A stretch of 64,000 bases of DNA from Lyophyllum atratum (lineage: Eukaryota > Basidiomycota > Agaricomycetes > Agaricales > Lyophyllaceae), in the NCBI GenBank assembly GCA_014905825.1, contig JACGCN010000011.1, positions 744,001 through 808,000 of the forward strand, given 5' to 3'. The notes beneath the pieces were generated by a model, which saw only the letters and a list, made by a program, of their open reading frames with translations, was not told the DNA's origin and ran no database searches. This document shows positions 1-12,124 of this stretch, in pieces. Position numbers and translations under genes: made by a program. Numbering within the stretch: position 1 is the first letter of the stretch; the number at the start of each line of letters is the position of its first letter.

Positions 1-215
1 CACGAATCACAGTATTCCCCACATCCTACTACCAACTAGTCCATCATCCCCCAGTTCGCAACTGATCATTCTGACACGCGAGTGGAAGACTTCGAAAGCA
101 CGACTAGGATTACAATTTTCTACGGTATGGGTATACCACCACCTTATTTACAACGCGCAAGCAAATTCGAGACCAGGGATCATCGGAAGGCAACTTTGCA
201 GCGACATCGGCCGTA

Positions 216-966
216 TCACGCGCCATACTGTGCGATGGCGTCGGCGAACGCCTTGTCAAATTGGGCACTGACAGCAAGCCCCTCTTCATATAACTGGGGC
301 TGGATAGCAAGATTTTTGTAAATTCATAGACCAAAGAAGGTGTATGCACGCGACGGTGACATACCGGGCAGGCAGCGAGAAAGCCGATCTGCAAGGTGGA
401 AAGGCTTGTCTTGAGGTTACGGATATCTTGCTTGACGAGGTTCAAGGGAATTTTTCCAACGAAAGGGAGGAACTCAAGGGACAGGTCAAGTACAACAGGG
501 AGGCGAGTGAAGGCGTCTTTCCTGGCGACGACGCCGGCGAGATCCCTGATCATGTAGGGTACGAGCTTTTCAACGGCGGTGAGACGATTCCGGCCATCAG
601 CGAGGGAAATTGGCAATGGAACGGACTTTAAGGTAGGGGATTCAGTGACCGCGGAATAAATACGAATATTGGGAATACCGCTGTGTCAGAAATTGTCTTG
701 CTCATGAGGGAGAGCATCCTGAGGACACTCATGTGGATGGGCTGAAGGCAAAAGGGTCAGTCTGAGGCGCATATATTGACACATAATGAACGATATACAA
801 GCGCTTGGAAGAGGTTTCCATTGCTCACAGGGAACTTCTGGATTGCTGCGTCGAGGGTTTCAAGCTCTGCTTGGGTACGGGCAATGTCATTCAGGACGTC
901 CTGGGACGTGGCTGCGAATGCGGAAAAGGCGAACGAAGCAAGGAAAAAGATGCTGGGGAAACGCAT
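216..966 (-). CDS. HsbA-like secreted hydrophobic-surface-binding protein, copy 1
   Basis: Predicted 191-aa secreted protein of the HsbA family (hydrophobic surface binding protein A), known from Aspergillus as a small protein that coats hydrophobic surfaces and recruits hydrolases. Four exons fit: 966-799, 741-679, 625-365, 299-216, all joined in phase 0. The N-terminus MRFPSIFFLASFAFSAFA is a clear signal peptide. The mature part carries the family landmarks TLDAAIQKFP, SLADGR, AGVVARKDAF and VKQDIRNLKT, and ends FADAIAQYGA. It lacks a hydrophobin cysteine pattern. The second intron needs the donor GTATTC, because the earlier position where copy 2 has GTGAGC reads ATGAGC here. It is the first of three tandem copies on the same strand. 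Family call is firm; the substrate surface is unknown. Confidence 0.85.
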
Positions 967-1568
967 TATAAGACGACGATGGGTGAGGCCTTTGACGAAG
1001 CGGCTGGTCGAATCGAAGGGTGCATACGCAAGCTCCCTTCAAATATTGCGCGCAAAAAATTCGAAGTGACAGCTTCCGAGTCGGGGTATCCGGCCACGCC
1101 ACGAGATAAACCCGAGCAGAAGTACCGGAGCGACGTACCCCGAATTTTTTAATCAGGTTAAGACTTCGACTATTCAAAAGTTCAAGCTCAAGAATGAGCT
1201 CCTGATTTTCACAGCGACTACATCAATCGCGGCCCCGGGAAGATAGGTCAAAGCGAAAAAAGGCTGATGAAGTTCTGCATTCTGCGGAGGGTCACTATAA
1301 TCGTTGTATATATCAATTGGTGAGCGCTGTGAGAGCCTCGCATTTGAGTGAGCACATCCCCCAGCCAAACTGACGCAATTCAGATGCAATAAGGAACGAT
1401 TAGGAGTACAATATCATACGGCATGAGCATACTACAGGACGAGGTTGAAAGCAAGACTAGGATTACAATGTTCTACGGGATGGGTATACCACCGCGTCAT
1501 TGACAACGCGCCAGCAAATACGGGCACAGGAATCACTGGAAGGCAACTTTGCAGCGACATCGGCCGTA
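967..1568. other. Intergenic, upstream of HsbA copy 1
   Basis: No convincing gene. This is the promoter side of copy 1 and the 3' side of copy 2. It resembles the region upstream of copy 2 in places (for example the GCGCAAAAAATTCGAAGTGA block near 1050 and again near 2390), which indicates that the duplicated unit includes promoter DNA. Confidence 0.6.
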
Positions 1569-2315
1569 TCACGCGCCATACTGTGCGATGGCATCAGCGA
1601 ACGCGTCGTCAACTTCGGCACTGAGAGCAGACGCCCGCGGAAGTATCTCCGGCTGGAGAGCAAGATCTTTGTAAATGCACAGACCAAGGAAGATGTATGT
1701 GTGGTAACGTACGGGGGAGGCTGCGAGAAAGGCGATCTGCAAGGTGGAGACGGCTGTCTTGAGGTTGCGGATATCCTGCCTGACGAGGTTTATGGGGACT
1801 TTGCCAACGAAAGGGAGGAATGCAAGGGTCAGGCCGCCTATGATATCGAGGCGAGTGAAGGCGTCTTTCCTGGCGACGACGCCACCGAGATCCCTGACCA
1901 TGAAGGGTACAAGGTCTTCAACGGCGGTAAGGATCTTCTGGCCATCAGCGAGGGTAATTGGCATTGGAACAGTCTAAGGGTAGGGCATTCAGTGATCGTA
2001 GAATAATACAATTACTGGGATCCTTACGGCTGTGTGAGTGATACAATTGCTCACGAGGGGGAGGATCCTCAGGACACTCAGGTGGATGGGCTGAAGGCAA
2101 CAAGGTCAGTATGCGGCACATATATTGATATATATTAAATGATTTACCAGCGCATCGAAGAGATTTCCGTTGGTCACAGGGAATTTCTGAATTGCTGCGT
2201 CGAGGGTGTTAAGCTCTGCTTGGATTCCGCTAAGGTCGTTCACGACGTCCTCGACCTTGGCAGCGAATGCGGAGAAGGCGAACGAAGCAAGGAAAAAGAT
2301 GCTGGGGAAACGCAT
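1569..2315 (-). CDS. HsbA-like secreted hydrophobic-surface-binding protein, copy 2
   Basis: Second tandem HsbA-like gene. Exons 2315-2148, 2090-2028, 1973-1713 and 1652-1569 have exactly the same lengths as in copy 1 (168, 63, 261, 84 nt) and give 191 aa. The signal peptide is identical to that of copy 1 (MRFPSIFFLASFAFSAFA). Landmarks include TLDAAIQKFPVTNGN, ITLADGQ, GGVVARKDAF and VRQDIRNLKT, and the C-terminus FADAIAQYGA is the same. Its second intron uses a canonical GTAAGG donor. Copies 1 and 2 are therefore a recent duplication with unchanged gene structure. Role as for copy 1: a secreted surface-active protein. Confidence 0.87.
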
Positions 2316-3121
2316 TATTAAGACACGAGGTTGAAGGAGCAGTTGGGCGGATTAAAGGGTGCGTACCCCGCGACGGTCTCTTATATTACGCGCAAAAAAT
2401 TCGAAGTGAGCATCCTGCCACGCTAGAGACCCACAACCCCGAAGAGAAGCACCGGAGCGACGTCCCGAACTTTTAAATGAAGTTTAAGCCTTGTACTGTT
2501 CGGGAACTTTGGTCTCCTAACTTTCACGTATTAACCGGGTGCATGGTATGAGCTTGGAGAGCGCTGACATGGTCAAGCTACCGCATTCAACGGCGTAGCA
2601 CCTAGCACCATCTGTTCACCATCCTAAATGTGTTGCATTGGAGGCTACAAGTCGACCAGCGTTCGTAATTGATAATGATTGGGAGAGAGTTACAGCGAGT
2701 TATACGAGTCCTTGCCACGTTGATCCAACTTTCTATAAATAAACTTTATCTAATCGTGTCATGATCCAATTCATCTCCGAACAGCGTCGCTTTCTCCGCT
2801 ACCCTGCATTGCAAGTTGCCAATTGCATTCCTCGTGTCACCGAAAAGACAAGGAATATGGTCACTTGGCATCGTACTCGGCATACTTCTCGGGACGATGG
2901 GAACATGCGCAGTACATGCGCCGTCGCAACACTTTCATTGGCATCTACAGCTGCCAGCCGTCCTTCAGGGCTGCCCACTCAGCACCCCATTTGAAACTGC
3001 AGCACCGGGAAAAATTATTGTTACACCGCTCAGGGACCAGCGAATGAACCACAATATACAAATATCTTAAGTAGCGTCCGAGTAAAATCTTCCGAAAGGT
3101 GAGGTCGAATTAACAGATACT
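2316..3121. other. Intergenic between HsbA copies 2 and 3
   Basis: No gene supported. The first part (to about 2480) is the promoter side of copy 2 and resembles the upstream region of copy 1. The rest has only short reading frames without family signals. Confidence 0.55.
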
Positions 3122-3835
3122 CTACGCAAACATGTCGATGGTATTGGCAAACGCGGCGTCAATTAGGTCCTTGAGCTCAGATCCCTCCTGACGGATGGTC
3201 TCCTGATACCGACTTCATCAGATGACAGTCAAAACGCGAAGAATGTAATGCTTGCGTACAGGGGAGGCTGAGAGCAGTGCGTTCTCCAAGGCGGCGGTGC
3301 TCGCACTGACACTGGTAACATCCTTCTTTACAAGGGCAGCGGCGCCCATGCCGATCATGGGGAAGGAGAAAGGAAGGGCCATTACGGTATCCCTTCTGGC
3401 GGTGATGTTATCGAGGATGGCGATGATGGTGGGCGTAAGACCCTCGATGGCGTCGAGGATGGAGCGGGCGTCGCTTTCGGTTAAGGCCTTGGGAACAGCC
3501 TAAAAGTATGCTGTATTCAATACTCATACCAGAAATTCGGTGAGAGGAATGTAAGTACAGCGGTAGTCGTATCGATAGCGGCAGCCAAAGTCGTGGTAGC
3601 TGTATGGAGGCTCTGAAGAATTAGAGTGTTAGTCTTGATGACGCAGGGTGAGGTGTGTCAGACATACCAGGGCTTGGAACAGAGTTCCGCCTGTGTTGGG
3701 AAATGCGATGATTGCGTCGTTGAGGGCAGTGGCCAAGGAGGTGAGCAATGCAATACCGGGAAGGACATCAGTGATGGAGGCGGCAAATCCAGAAACGGCG
3801 AAGGAAGCGAGGAAGAAGACGACAGAGAAACGCAT
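3122..3835 (-). CDS. HsbA-like secreted protein, diverged copy 3
   Basis: Third HsbA-like gene, 180 aa, with exons 3835-3668, 3612-3559, 3499-3260 and 3202-3122. The first exon is again 168 nt and intron positions match copies 1 and 2, but the sequence is clearly older in divergence. Signal peptide MRFSVVFFLASFAVSGFA is followed by SITDVLPGIALLTSLATALN. Later landmarks are LHTATTTLAAAIDTTTA, KALTESDARSIL, DNITARRDTV and LVKKDV, with the end FANTIDMFA. The second-exon product is a more typical HsbA helix than in copies 1 and 2. Same strand as the others, so the array runs 3-2-1 in transcription order. Confidence 0.83.
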
Positions 3836-4754
3836 GGTTTGCAATTGTGGTGGGCTCTTAGCTTCTGTAGATCTCGCAAGTCCTCTTATACTATTACTAT
3901 TGGCATAGTACGCTGGCTTCCGATTCAAGGAATAGCTGGCAACATTCACAAGATATTGCCTGCACCGAGTCAATGTCCAGTACTTCGAGGCCAGCAAGGC
4001 TTAGACTCTACGAGCACGGGTTCCACATAACAAAGGAGTGTTTCAAGTTGACAGACCACCTTGAAGGTTGGAGGCTGTAAACGACAGAGAGCGAGAAGAC
4101 ACAGTTAGCTTGAGCTTACAGTGGTTCCCCGCTATACTTGCCTCGCCTAGTGTGGCTTCGTACTGTTGTCCGTGTATATCATATGACAGATTGATAGGAC
4201 GCAGAAACGTATCTCCCAGAGCTTCGGGCATAGTACAGAGACCATTCGTCCTGTACACAACTCGGCTAAACCGCGCTAGGGTTCATTTGAAGTCCATGGG
4301 ACCATGGCAGAACATAGACAGTACCGAGAAGACCCACTAGGTGGCCGAGGCAGTCGGGGTAGTCTTCTGAACCATTTGACAGCGACTCGTGTGTAGTGCG
4401 ACTCGATGGAGATGGCTAGTGGCCGAAGTCATGGCGTGGTGTGGTGGCGATCATCCACGGAACCTCAACCAGAATGCCAGAACATACGAGGCCAAGCCCC
4501 AAGGGGGCAGACGCTCTAGGCAATCGAAGCAAGCAAGTTCCTAGAACCTGTAGTTCTCAGTGCTTCCAAGCGGACTTCATTCGAGCGGTCGTGTAGATGG
4601 AGTTCTAGTGGTAGGAAGAGTGGAGTGGATCTCCGGCCCGCTAGCCGGGAGGCTTTGATGCAAAACGTTGAGTATTCAAGCGGAGACCGCTATATATCCT
4701 TGGTATATTCTTCTACATTAATCCAATGTAATCCAATCCTTGCCCATCCCTTCA
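3836..4754. other. Intergenic between HsbA array and acyl-CoA ligase
   Basis: Only short reading frames with no recognisable family. It holds the promoter of HsbA copy 3 and the 3' flank of the acyl-CoA ligase gene. No RNA gene or repeat recognised. Confidence 0.55.
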
Positions 4755-7600
4755 TCACAGATTTGGAGTTGGAGGTTGAAGACCTGTTCCCGTGCGCATG
4801 CGCGCTTCCCAGTGGCGGCGTGCCAGTTGCCTGAGTTGCCCCTTCACGATCTTTCCAGATGGCGTGTGTTCTACAAATGAGGGAATGAGCATGGAAAGGT
4901 TCACTCAGGTTGAATGAGGAATGACTTACCGAGTGGTTCGTCGAGGACAATAATCATCACAGGAACCGCAAATCTTGGAAGACTAAGTTTCCGAGGCGGT
5001 TCATCAGCCTTGATAATCTTGACTTTATGCCTAATTCGGCGAAGGAGCTTACTATTTCCGCGCCACGGTGATTAGCCCTGCTCCTGTGACAGTGCCCCTG
5101 AACGCTGGCTTGACGGACACCACGGCTGCCACAAGCTCCCGGAGACGGTCATCCGGTACACCCACGGCAGCCGCTTCCAATACCCGGGGATCGCGGTAGA
5201 GAGCGTTTTCTACTGATACGGAGTCCTAATAGGCCATCAGCGCTGATGACAACTGGAGCGGCATGTCACTCACGATGTTTTCTCCGCCTCGGATGATGAT
5301 ATCTTTAACTGGAGGCATCTGTCAGTCAGAGTCCGAGGAAGAAGCGAATGATGCAAACGTCTGTCTTTGATGTAGAGGAAACCTTCCTCATCGAGGTATC
5401 CGAGGTCGCCCGTCCGTAGCCACCCATCAGTGGTGATAGTTTTTTCCGTCGTCTCTGTTAAGTCCGTTAGCTAGAATTCCAGAGTACGGTTTCTTCAAAT
5501 TTTGGCTCACCAGAATCGCGCCAATAGCATTGCATGATATTGGGGCCGCGTCTAGGAAGTCCTCGTCAGACCTCAAACTGTCAGAAAAATTACAGTGCAA
5601 GGACGTACAGCCAAACTTCCCCTGCGATTCCAGGGGCCACAGATACACCTTCGTTCATGATCATGATTTCATTGACGGGGGAAGCACGACCGCTGAAGAA
5701 GACAGCTTCAGTAAAAACTTTGAGGCAGGTGAAGCTTTACTGACGTGCTTGCTGGCCTTGTCGCATAGTCTTCGCCAGCAAACTATATCAAGTAAGGATA
5801 ACGGAGCTGCTGGGTAATAATGAAATGCAGTACCGAGACGGCGACCGAATTCGTTTCCGTCATGCCATATGCCTGCATCCTAAAGCAACATCGCTTGTAA
5901 AACTGGTGATACCCAGAGAAGGGAAAAGTCCGGACATTGTAGCATCGGGAAAGGCTTCTCGGGCTCTGGGAACAAGTGTAATGGGTGCAGGTGAACCGCC
6001 GAATAGGAGACCATCCAGCGAGTATCCGACCAATGAGCTGTCTAGGATGTCGGAGACCATCGAAGGGACACTGATGGAGAGATTGAAACGTCAAAAAAAG
6101 AAGCTTGATTTTGCGCCGTTAAACCACTGACCCTCCTGAGACTCGGACGTTCTCCTGTTTAATCAGCCTATAAATAAATTTTCTCAGTGTTGACGAAGGG
6201 ATAGACGAGTATTACCTCGCAGCTGATGTGGGCAATCTTAGATTGGTTTGCATAAAGTAAGGACCGCGGTAAGAGCCCACGCACCGTCTTCTACAATCCA
6301 CTTTGGAATCAATACGATCTTCATTCCCGTCGCAGTCGCCATCAACTGTATGACCACGTCAGAAAGGAAGATTGATGTGCTGACAAGAGGAGAAGGCTTA
6401 CCGTAAAACTTGTGAGGCCCGTAACATGGAACAAGGGGACTCCAATTAGAATGCCCTTCTGAAGACCTTCTTCTTCTCCAAAGTCAGGGTAATCACCGCC
6501 CCTGCGCAAAGTCGCCCTGATCCCGCCAACCATAACCTGTGGATTACATTAGCATCTGTAAATATCTCTGGAACGGCCACGGCCACGGCTGGGTTACGTT
6601 TGGGATATTCGTCAAAAATTGGCGCTGGGTGCTCAAGACGCCTTTCGGCATACCAGTGGTTCCTACCAGCCACAGATTTCAGTCAGCGCAGAATCGATAC
6701 CTATAGATATAAAAGTACCTACCCGATGTGAAAATAATAAGTGCGTTATCTTCGGGTATAATATCAGGATCCGTGGCCAGGACGTTCGCTACGCTGATGT
6801 CGTCTTTGTAGTCCTGTACTACCGTGGGGAAGGAATGCATCCGAGGCCACCGTGTTCCATCTTTGCAATCGTCGAAGACCAAGAATTGGGTGGAGGGCTT
6901 GTCCTTGACGATGTCAGCGATAGCTGCTGCTAGCCTGTCGGCTCTTTCGGTGTCGAGCATGACCACTTTACATCCTGTACTCGTGATACAATATCCAAGA
7001 GGTTCGACGGGAAGCCACCTAGTGCGAAGGTTAGTCAGTTAGCTCCCAGTGCGGGCCGCGGCGTAGACTTACGCATTGATTAGAACTGGTAAGGCGCCGA
7101 GGAGGTCTGAAAAGAAATGAGTTGTTTGTTCATATAGATATAGAGGCCTGGACTCACGAGATGCCCAGAACGAGATAAGGTACTCTGGACAGTTGCGGGA
7201 ACAGATCCCTACTCTGTCCCCTGCAAATAGATCAGTAAAGAGAGGGATTTTATTGTTAAAATTACCTTTCTGTATGTTGTAGACGTGGCGGAAAACCGCC
7301 GCCACCTTGACAACGCGTTCGTCGACTTGGCGATAGGTAAGGCGCTGATCCTCAAAGACGATATATGTCTTATCGGAATATTTCTGGACAGAAGAGACCC
7401 AGAAGGCTCTTACGGAAGGCCAAAGGTGCTTATAGACCTTTTGCTCTCGGCCGTTAAGGAGGACCTCCTCAACTTCGTGCAGGTGTCCAGGAGCACAAAG
7501 AATAGCCTCCGCTGGGTCGCGTCAATTATTCATTGAGGATACGAACAAGGATTTAAAAAAACTGACTCTCTTCAAGCGTGCGAGCCGGGGACCAAGACAT
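4755..7600 (-). CDS. AMP-dependent acyl-CoA synthetase/ligase (ANL superfamily)
   Basis: About 590 aa, assembled from about 20 exons. ANL enzymes adenylate a carboxylic acid with ATP and transfer it to CoA. Motifs in order: N-terminal [15 protein letters not shown]-loop-like [16 protein letters not shown], joined across an intron; [24 protein letters not shown] (A5); [20 protein letters not shown] (A8 region); [11 protein letters not shown]; and C-terminal [13 protein letters not shown] with the catalytic lysine in SGKI. The start ATG at 7600 gives [11 protein letters not shown]. One exon is only 7 nt (6222-6216), needed to keep the frame in EDAARLIKQEN. The end PPTPNL is not a PTS1 signal. 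Substrate cannot be told: fatty acids or aromatic acids are both possible. All core motifs are intact, so it looks functional. Confidence 0.85.
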
Positions 7601-8991
7601 CGCTACTTGAATATAATCGAGATGGATGTAGGTGTTATGTTTTCAACCGCCCGCTTATATGGCGGTGCACCACGCACACAATGGGGAACGACTGACATTC
7701 CACGGAACTCTCCTCCGGTCAGGGCGATAACAGTGATGCTGAGAGATGGAGTGGCTCCCATTTCCGAGGGAGAGACGAAATCCGCGGTTTCTGCGTATAA
7801 CCGCGTGTATGTGTTTTTAGCCGAGATCCTCGTCGAGTTTAGCGTCGTTCTTAGATCAAGCTCATTCCGCCATGGCCGGAACACAGTGTCGTACTCGTGA
7901 CGGGAAAGGCGCGGTAGAATCGCGGCAAGCAGCGTCTAAACTAGGGTTTTTCAGAGAGTCAAGTAGCCGTCAGAGGAAGAACATGGATAGACGCGTCAGA
8001 CGTGCCTTTAAGGCTCGACTAATCTGACAGCGAATACTTCCCAGATACTTCTCGGATACGTTGCCCTGGAAAGCAATTGTTTACTGATCCACGTGGTCGA
8101 TAGATCGACCTATGTTTGTCTCGTTCGTCATCAGCACAGCTGATACCACGAGGATCCCAAAATGTAGAGGTGCCGTCCGACGTTGGCCCGGGAGAGTGAC
8201 GATTCTCTGCTCGGCTGGCCTTTACGAGACGCGAGCCATCCAGGGCAGAAATCGATTGTGTCCAAAAACACGATGGCAATCGTAAAGGCTCGCTGAGATT
8301 CAAGACCATACCACCGCTTCGACTTCTGTCATCTTGTTACTTAAAGTCGCTTACGACATATGTGCTATGCCCGTGTCGCGTAGGATGTGCCCTCGCAGGA
8401 TCAGGGAGGAAATAGAACAAGTCCGTTTACAGCCCGGCTAATGTGCATCGTGATCATTTGAACTTTAAACGTTGAAAAGGTGAGGCATGCATACCTTAAT
8501 GCCGCAGGCCAACCATTGGCCTTAATCCATACATAACCCAGAACAAGTTGAGATACTGGGGCGGAACTTAGCATCATGATGACTTCAATCCGAAGTTGGG
8601 CTGTCAGCATGTCGGCAATGATACGCGTACGGCATGGGTGGTTATATGGAGATCGGGCCTTGATACTTATCAGCGGTTTGAAAGCATCTGGCGGGAAATT
8701 ACTGCTCTAAGCCGTTCGAGGGCCCAAGAACTTGAAGGGATACACTTTGGAGGCAACTTGAACTGTGACCGACTAAGGAGCTTTGTGTGGCTGTGTTTAG
8801 ACTTGGGGCTATTAAGGCCTGAGCTTTTGTCCAGAGAGAGATAACCCTAACCCCAACTAACTCCGAGGTCTCCATACGCATCGCCGATGTACCAAAGATG
8901 TCCAGTAAAAGTCTATAGCGTATCCGAGTCTCAAGCTACTGTCCGTTACACTCCTGGGTATCTCAAACTCTACTGATCTATGTCCAACTAC
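7601..8991. other. Intergenic between acyl-CoA ligase and UGD
   Basis: About 1.4 kb with no supported gene. Short open frames on both strands lack any family match, splice pattern or codon bias that I can defend. It contains the acyl-CoA ligase promoter and the UGD 3' flank. Confidence 0.5.
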
Positions 8992-10869
8992 TCACTGCAG
9001 CGGGGCAGCACGTCCAATCGTCGTCACCTGTGAAGGAAAGCTTCAGTCGTATGTCACGCAGAGACCAGTTATAAGAAGAGGCAAACCTTGAACCCGATCT
9101 TGCGTAGCTTTTCCGCGTCAACGAGGAGCCGTCCATCGAACACGAAGGCAGGCTTGTTCATGCCCTGGTATACCGCCTCCCAGTCAATGTCCAAGAACTC
9201 CTTCCACTCCGTCGCGATGACCACGGCCTCCGCGTTCTTGCACGCCTCCAACGCAGAAGCACAGATCGTCACCTGCTTCTTGACTGAAAAGGTGTTCTGA
9301 GTTAAAAAGGTTCTTGGAAGGACGATGATGATACATACTAGAATCAAGGGACACCAGGGGACTGGCCTCCTGAAGATCTGCCCAGATCTGGCTGTGCTCT
9401 ACTTTGGGATCGAAGACGTTGATAAGGGCACGCTCAGACTGGAAGTCCTTGATGAGCGTTATCGCAGCCGACTCCCTCGTATCACCAGTGTCCGCCTTGA
9501 ACGCGAAACCCAATACCGCGATGCGCTACTCAGTCTATGTCAGCGATGATGGCCCGATGGTTCACAATGCTCTAGCACTAACCTTGCCAGTTATGGTGTT
9601 GAATAGCGTGTCCACGACACGCTTGGAGAAGCGCCTCTTCTGGTACTCATTCATCTCAACAACCTGACGCCAGTATGCCGCTACCTCGGGGAGATGGAGG
9701 CTCTCGCTCAGGTATACAAGGTTAAGGATATCCTTCTGGAAGCACGAGCCGCCGAAGCCTACGCTAGCTTTCAAAAATTTGGGACCAACGCGCGAATCGT
9801 ATCCAATTGCATGGGCGACCTCGTCAATGTTTGCGCCCGTGGCTTCACAGATGGCGGAAAGGGCGTTAATCGAGGAGATGCGTTGGGCGAGCATGGCATT
9901 GGCGGCGAGCTTGGAGAGCTCTGACGACCAGAGGCCGACGGTTAGGATTTGCTTGGTCCTGTAAATCATTGTTGGTGTTAGAGTAAGTTGAGATTGCCGC
10001 TAGATAAAGCCAACTCACGGCACCCAGTTGGCATAGACTGAGACCAACGCATCGCTTGCAGCCTTACCCTCAGGTGTTTGAAGAGAGCCAATGAGGACAC
10101 GGTCGGGGTTGAAGAGATCGCTGATGGCAGTGCCTTCCGCGAGGAACTCAGGGTTTGAGAGGATATCAAAGCGACAGTTCGGCTTGGAGTTCGCCTCGAG
10201 GATTGTGCGCATTGACTCGGCGGTTCGGCAGGGCACAGTCGATTTCTCGACCACGATTTTGGAGGAGTTGGCAACGGTTGCGATGCGTCGTGTGGCCAGC
10301 TCGACATAGCTGAAGAGAAAGTGTCAGATACGTGACTTGAATAGGGAAAGGCTGTGGATCGAGGAGGAGCGCGTGGTCTGAGAATGCGATGACACGTACT
10401 TAAGGTCGGCTGCACTCCCAGCACCTACACCAGACTTCTTTGTTGGTGTGTTCACGCTCACAAAGATAAGATCGGCCTCCTCAATCCCCTTATCGACATC
10501 GGTGGAAAAGAAAAGGTTGCGCCCACGGGCCTCGCGGACAACGTCTTCAAGACCGGGCTCGTAGATGGGTAGTTCGTAGTTAGGGGAATTCCAGGCAGCG
10601 ATCCGCGCCGCGTTCAGATCCACGATCGTGACAGTGATATGTGGGCATTTGACGGCGATGACGGCGCACGTAGGGCCACCTAGACAGATGGATGTGATGC
10701 GCGTCAATGAGCGTTTCTATACGATATAGAGAGCTTGGGAGGTAGTGAATTATACCCACCCACGTATCCAGCTCCAACTAGGGAAAAAGGGGTCAATCAA
10801 CACCGTGATCGTCGTTGATATGCTGAGATACACACTACAGCAGATCTTGGTTACTTTGACGGGGGCCAT
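8992..10869 (-). CDS. UGD1: UDP-glucose 6-dehydrogenase
   Basis: Predicted 471 aa from eight exons: 10869-10839, 10777-10760, 10679-10400, 10309-10019, 9958-9593, 9535-9339, 9283-9087 and 9027-8992. It oxidises UDP-glucose to UDP-glucuronate with two NAD+, in the cytosol, feeding UDP-xylose and glucuronate-containing polysaccharides. Visible motifs: Rossmann loop GAGYVGGPT (split over three exons), [41 protein letters not shown], and [10 protein letters not shown] with the catalytic cysteine, then [14 protein letters not shown] of the C-terminal domain. Exon 2 is only 18 nt. The total reading frame closes exactly, supporting the model. Length fits fungal UGDs. Confidence 0.93.
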
Positions 10870-11604
10870 GGCTGGGGTATGGTTGGGGGTATGGGGGTAT
10901 GGGGGTGAAGGAGGGCGGTGGTAGGGAGAGAGAAGGATAGTCAACGGAACGTTTCAGAACTTTTGTTATGTGCAACAGAATCGGGACTAGGACGCCGGTG
11001 TTCATGATGCCGGCTCATTATTCGGCCTATGTTACGTTTTGGCCACAATTTCTTCACTCCCTTCCACTTGCCCGCCTCTGAATATCGGGCCCAAAAAACC
11101 TCTGCTTTCTGTTTGGATGATCCCACTTTGCAGTAAATCGACGAATATGGAGTTTCAGTATTCGGCAACGGACTCAGACGGACTCTCGCGGCGAAACCCT
11201 CAAAATTTTACGTGGAAACCGACACGAGACAACTATCCATCTTGGCAGGGTATGTCATTGGCGAACACCACATCCCCGGCACGACCTTATCTGCCATCTT
11301 ATCGTGCAGGTCTCGAAGGCGCGTGATGGCAGGTGTCACTTGATCGGCGTTGTATAAAGGTTCGAGTAGCCCTCATGGTTAAAGGACGTTCCAACGTACG
11401 GGGGGCAGCGTATCTTTCATCTGGTATGTAACATAGGACTCACTTGTCCAACTTGCCACTAATCACGATATTGCACAAGCCACATAACACTGCCTCCCAA
11501 GAAGTTACTGCCCAAATTCCAGAATATTTTATTGGGATATTGTTGACACGGCCCGAGGAACCAGACAGTCGCTGACCAGTTATTGCATGCTCTGAGACGT
11601 CTTG
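10870..11604. other. Intergenic upstream of UGD
   Basis: Promoter side of UGD1, with a G-rich stretch near 10876-10920 (repeated GGGGGTAT-like runs) immediately upstream of the start codon. No gene recognised. Confidence 0.5.
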
Positions 11605-11815
11605 TAAGTCGTTCAACAATCCTATGCCATTCTATCTTCACCCACTCTTGTACTGTGGTGTTTTTCTGCACCGAGAAATGCGGCCAGATCACCGAATGGT
11701 ACAGCCTTAGCTTGGGCGATGGAGGTTATGAGGACATGCCGATCCTGGACATGGGTCGATATGCCTGACTTGCCTATCGGGAGAATTCGAGGACCATTCC
11801 ACCACCATCATGGAC
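11605..11815 (+). repeat. Duplicated 3' flank of the F-box genes
   Basis: This stretch resembles about 14620-14830, the DNA just downstream of the first intact F-box gene. Shared blocks include CACCCACTC, ACCGAGAAATGCG, GATCACC, TTGGGCGATG and GACCxTTCCACCACC. It therefore looks like the remnant flank of an F-box copy that has been lost on its left side. Confidence 0.65.
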
Positions 11816-12124
11816 CATAGAGATGGCAAAACCCGGTAGCCTCAAGCTCGAGCTAATGTGCTACGCCTCGCTTTTGCGACCCTTCATTGACCTTGTTGAA
11901 CGCATAGTGATAGTCCTATGATAACTCAGAATCGTGTCCAAACCTTCATCTCATATTTGGCTTCTGAGGATATGTCTATGCCATCGTCAAAACGCGCGCC
12001 TGCCTCTCGAAACGGGAGCAGTATAGCCCCGCCTGAAGAGCCTCGGCCTGGCTGAGCGCATCCTTGTCTCGACCCCCACAGTGACCCTGAGCGACCGCTC
12101 CCATTCCTTGCATCCTGCCCAGGT

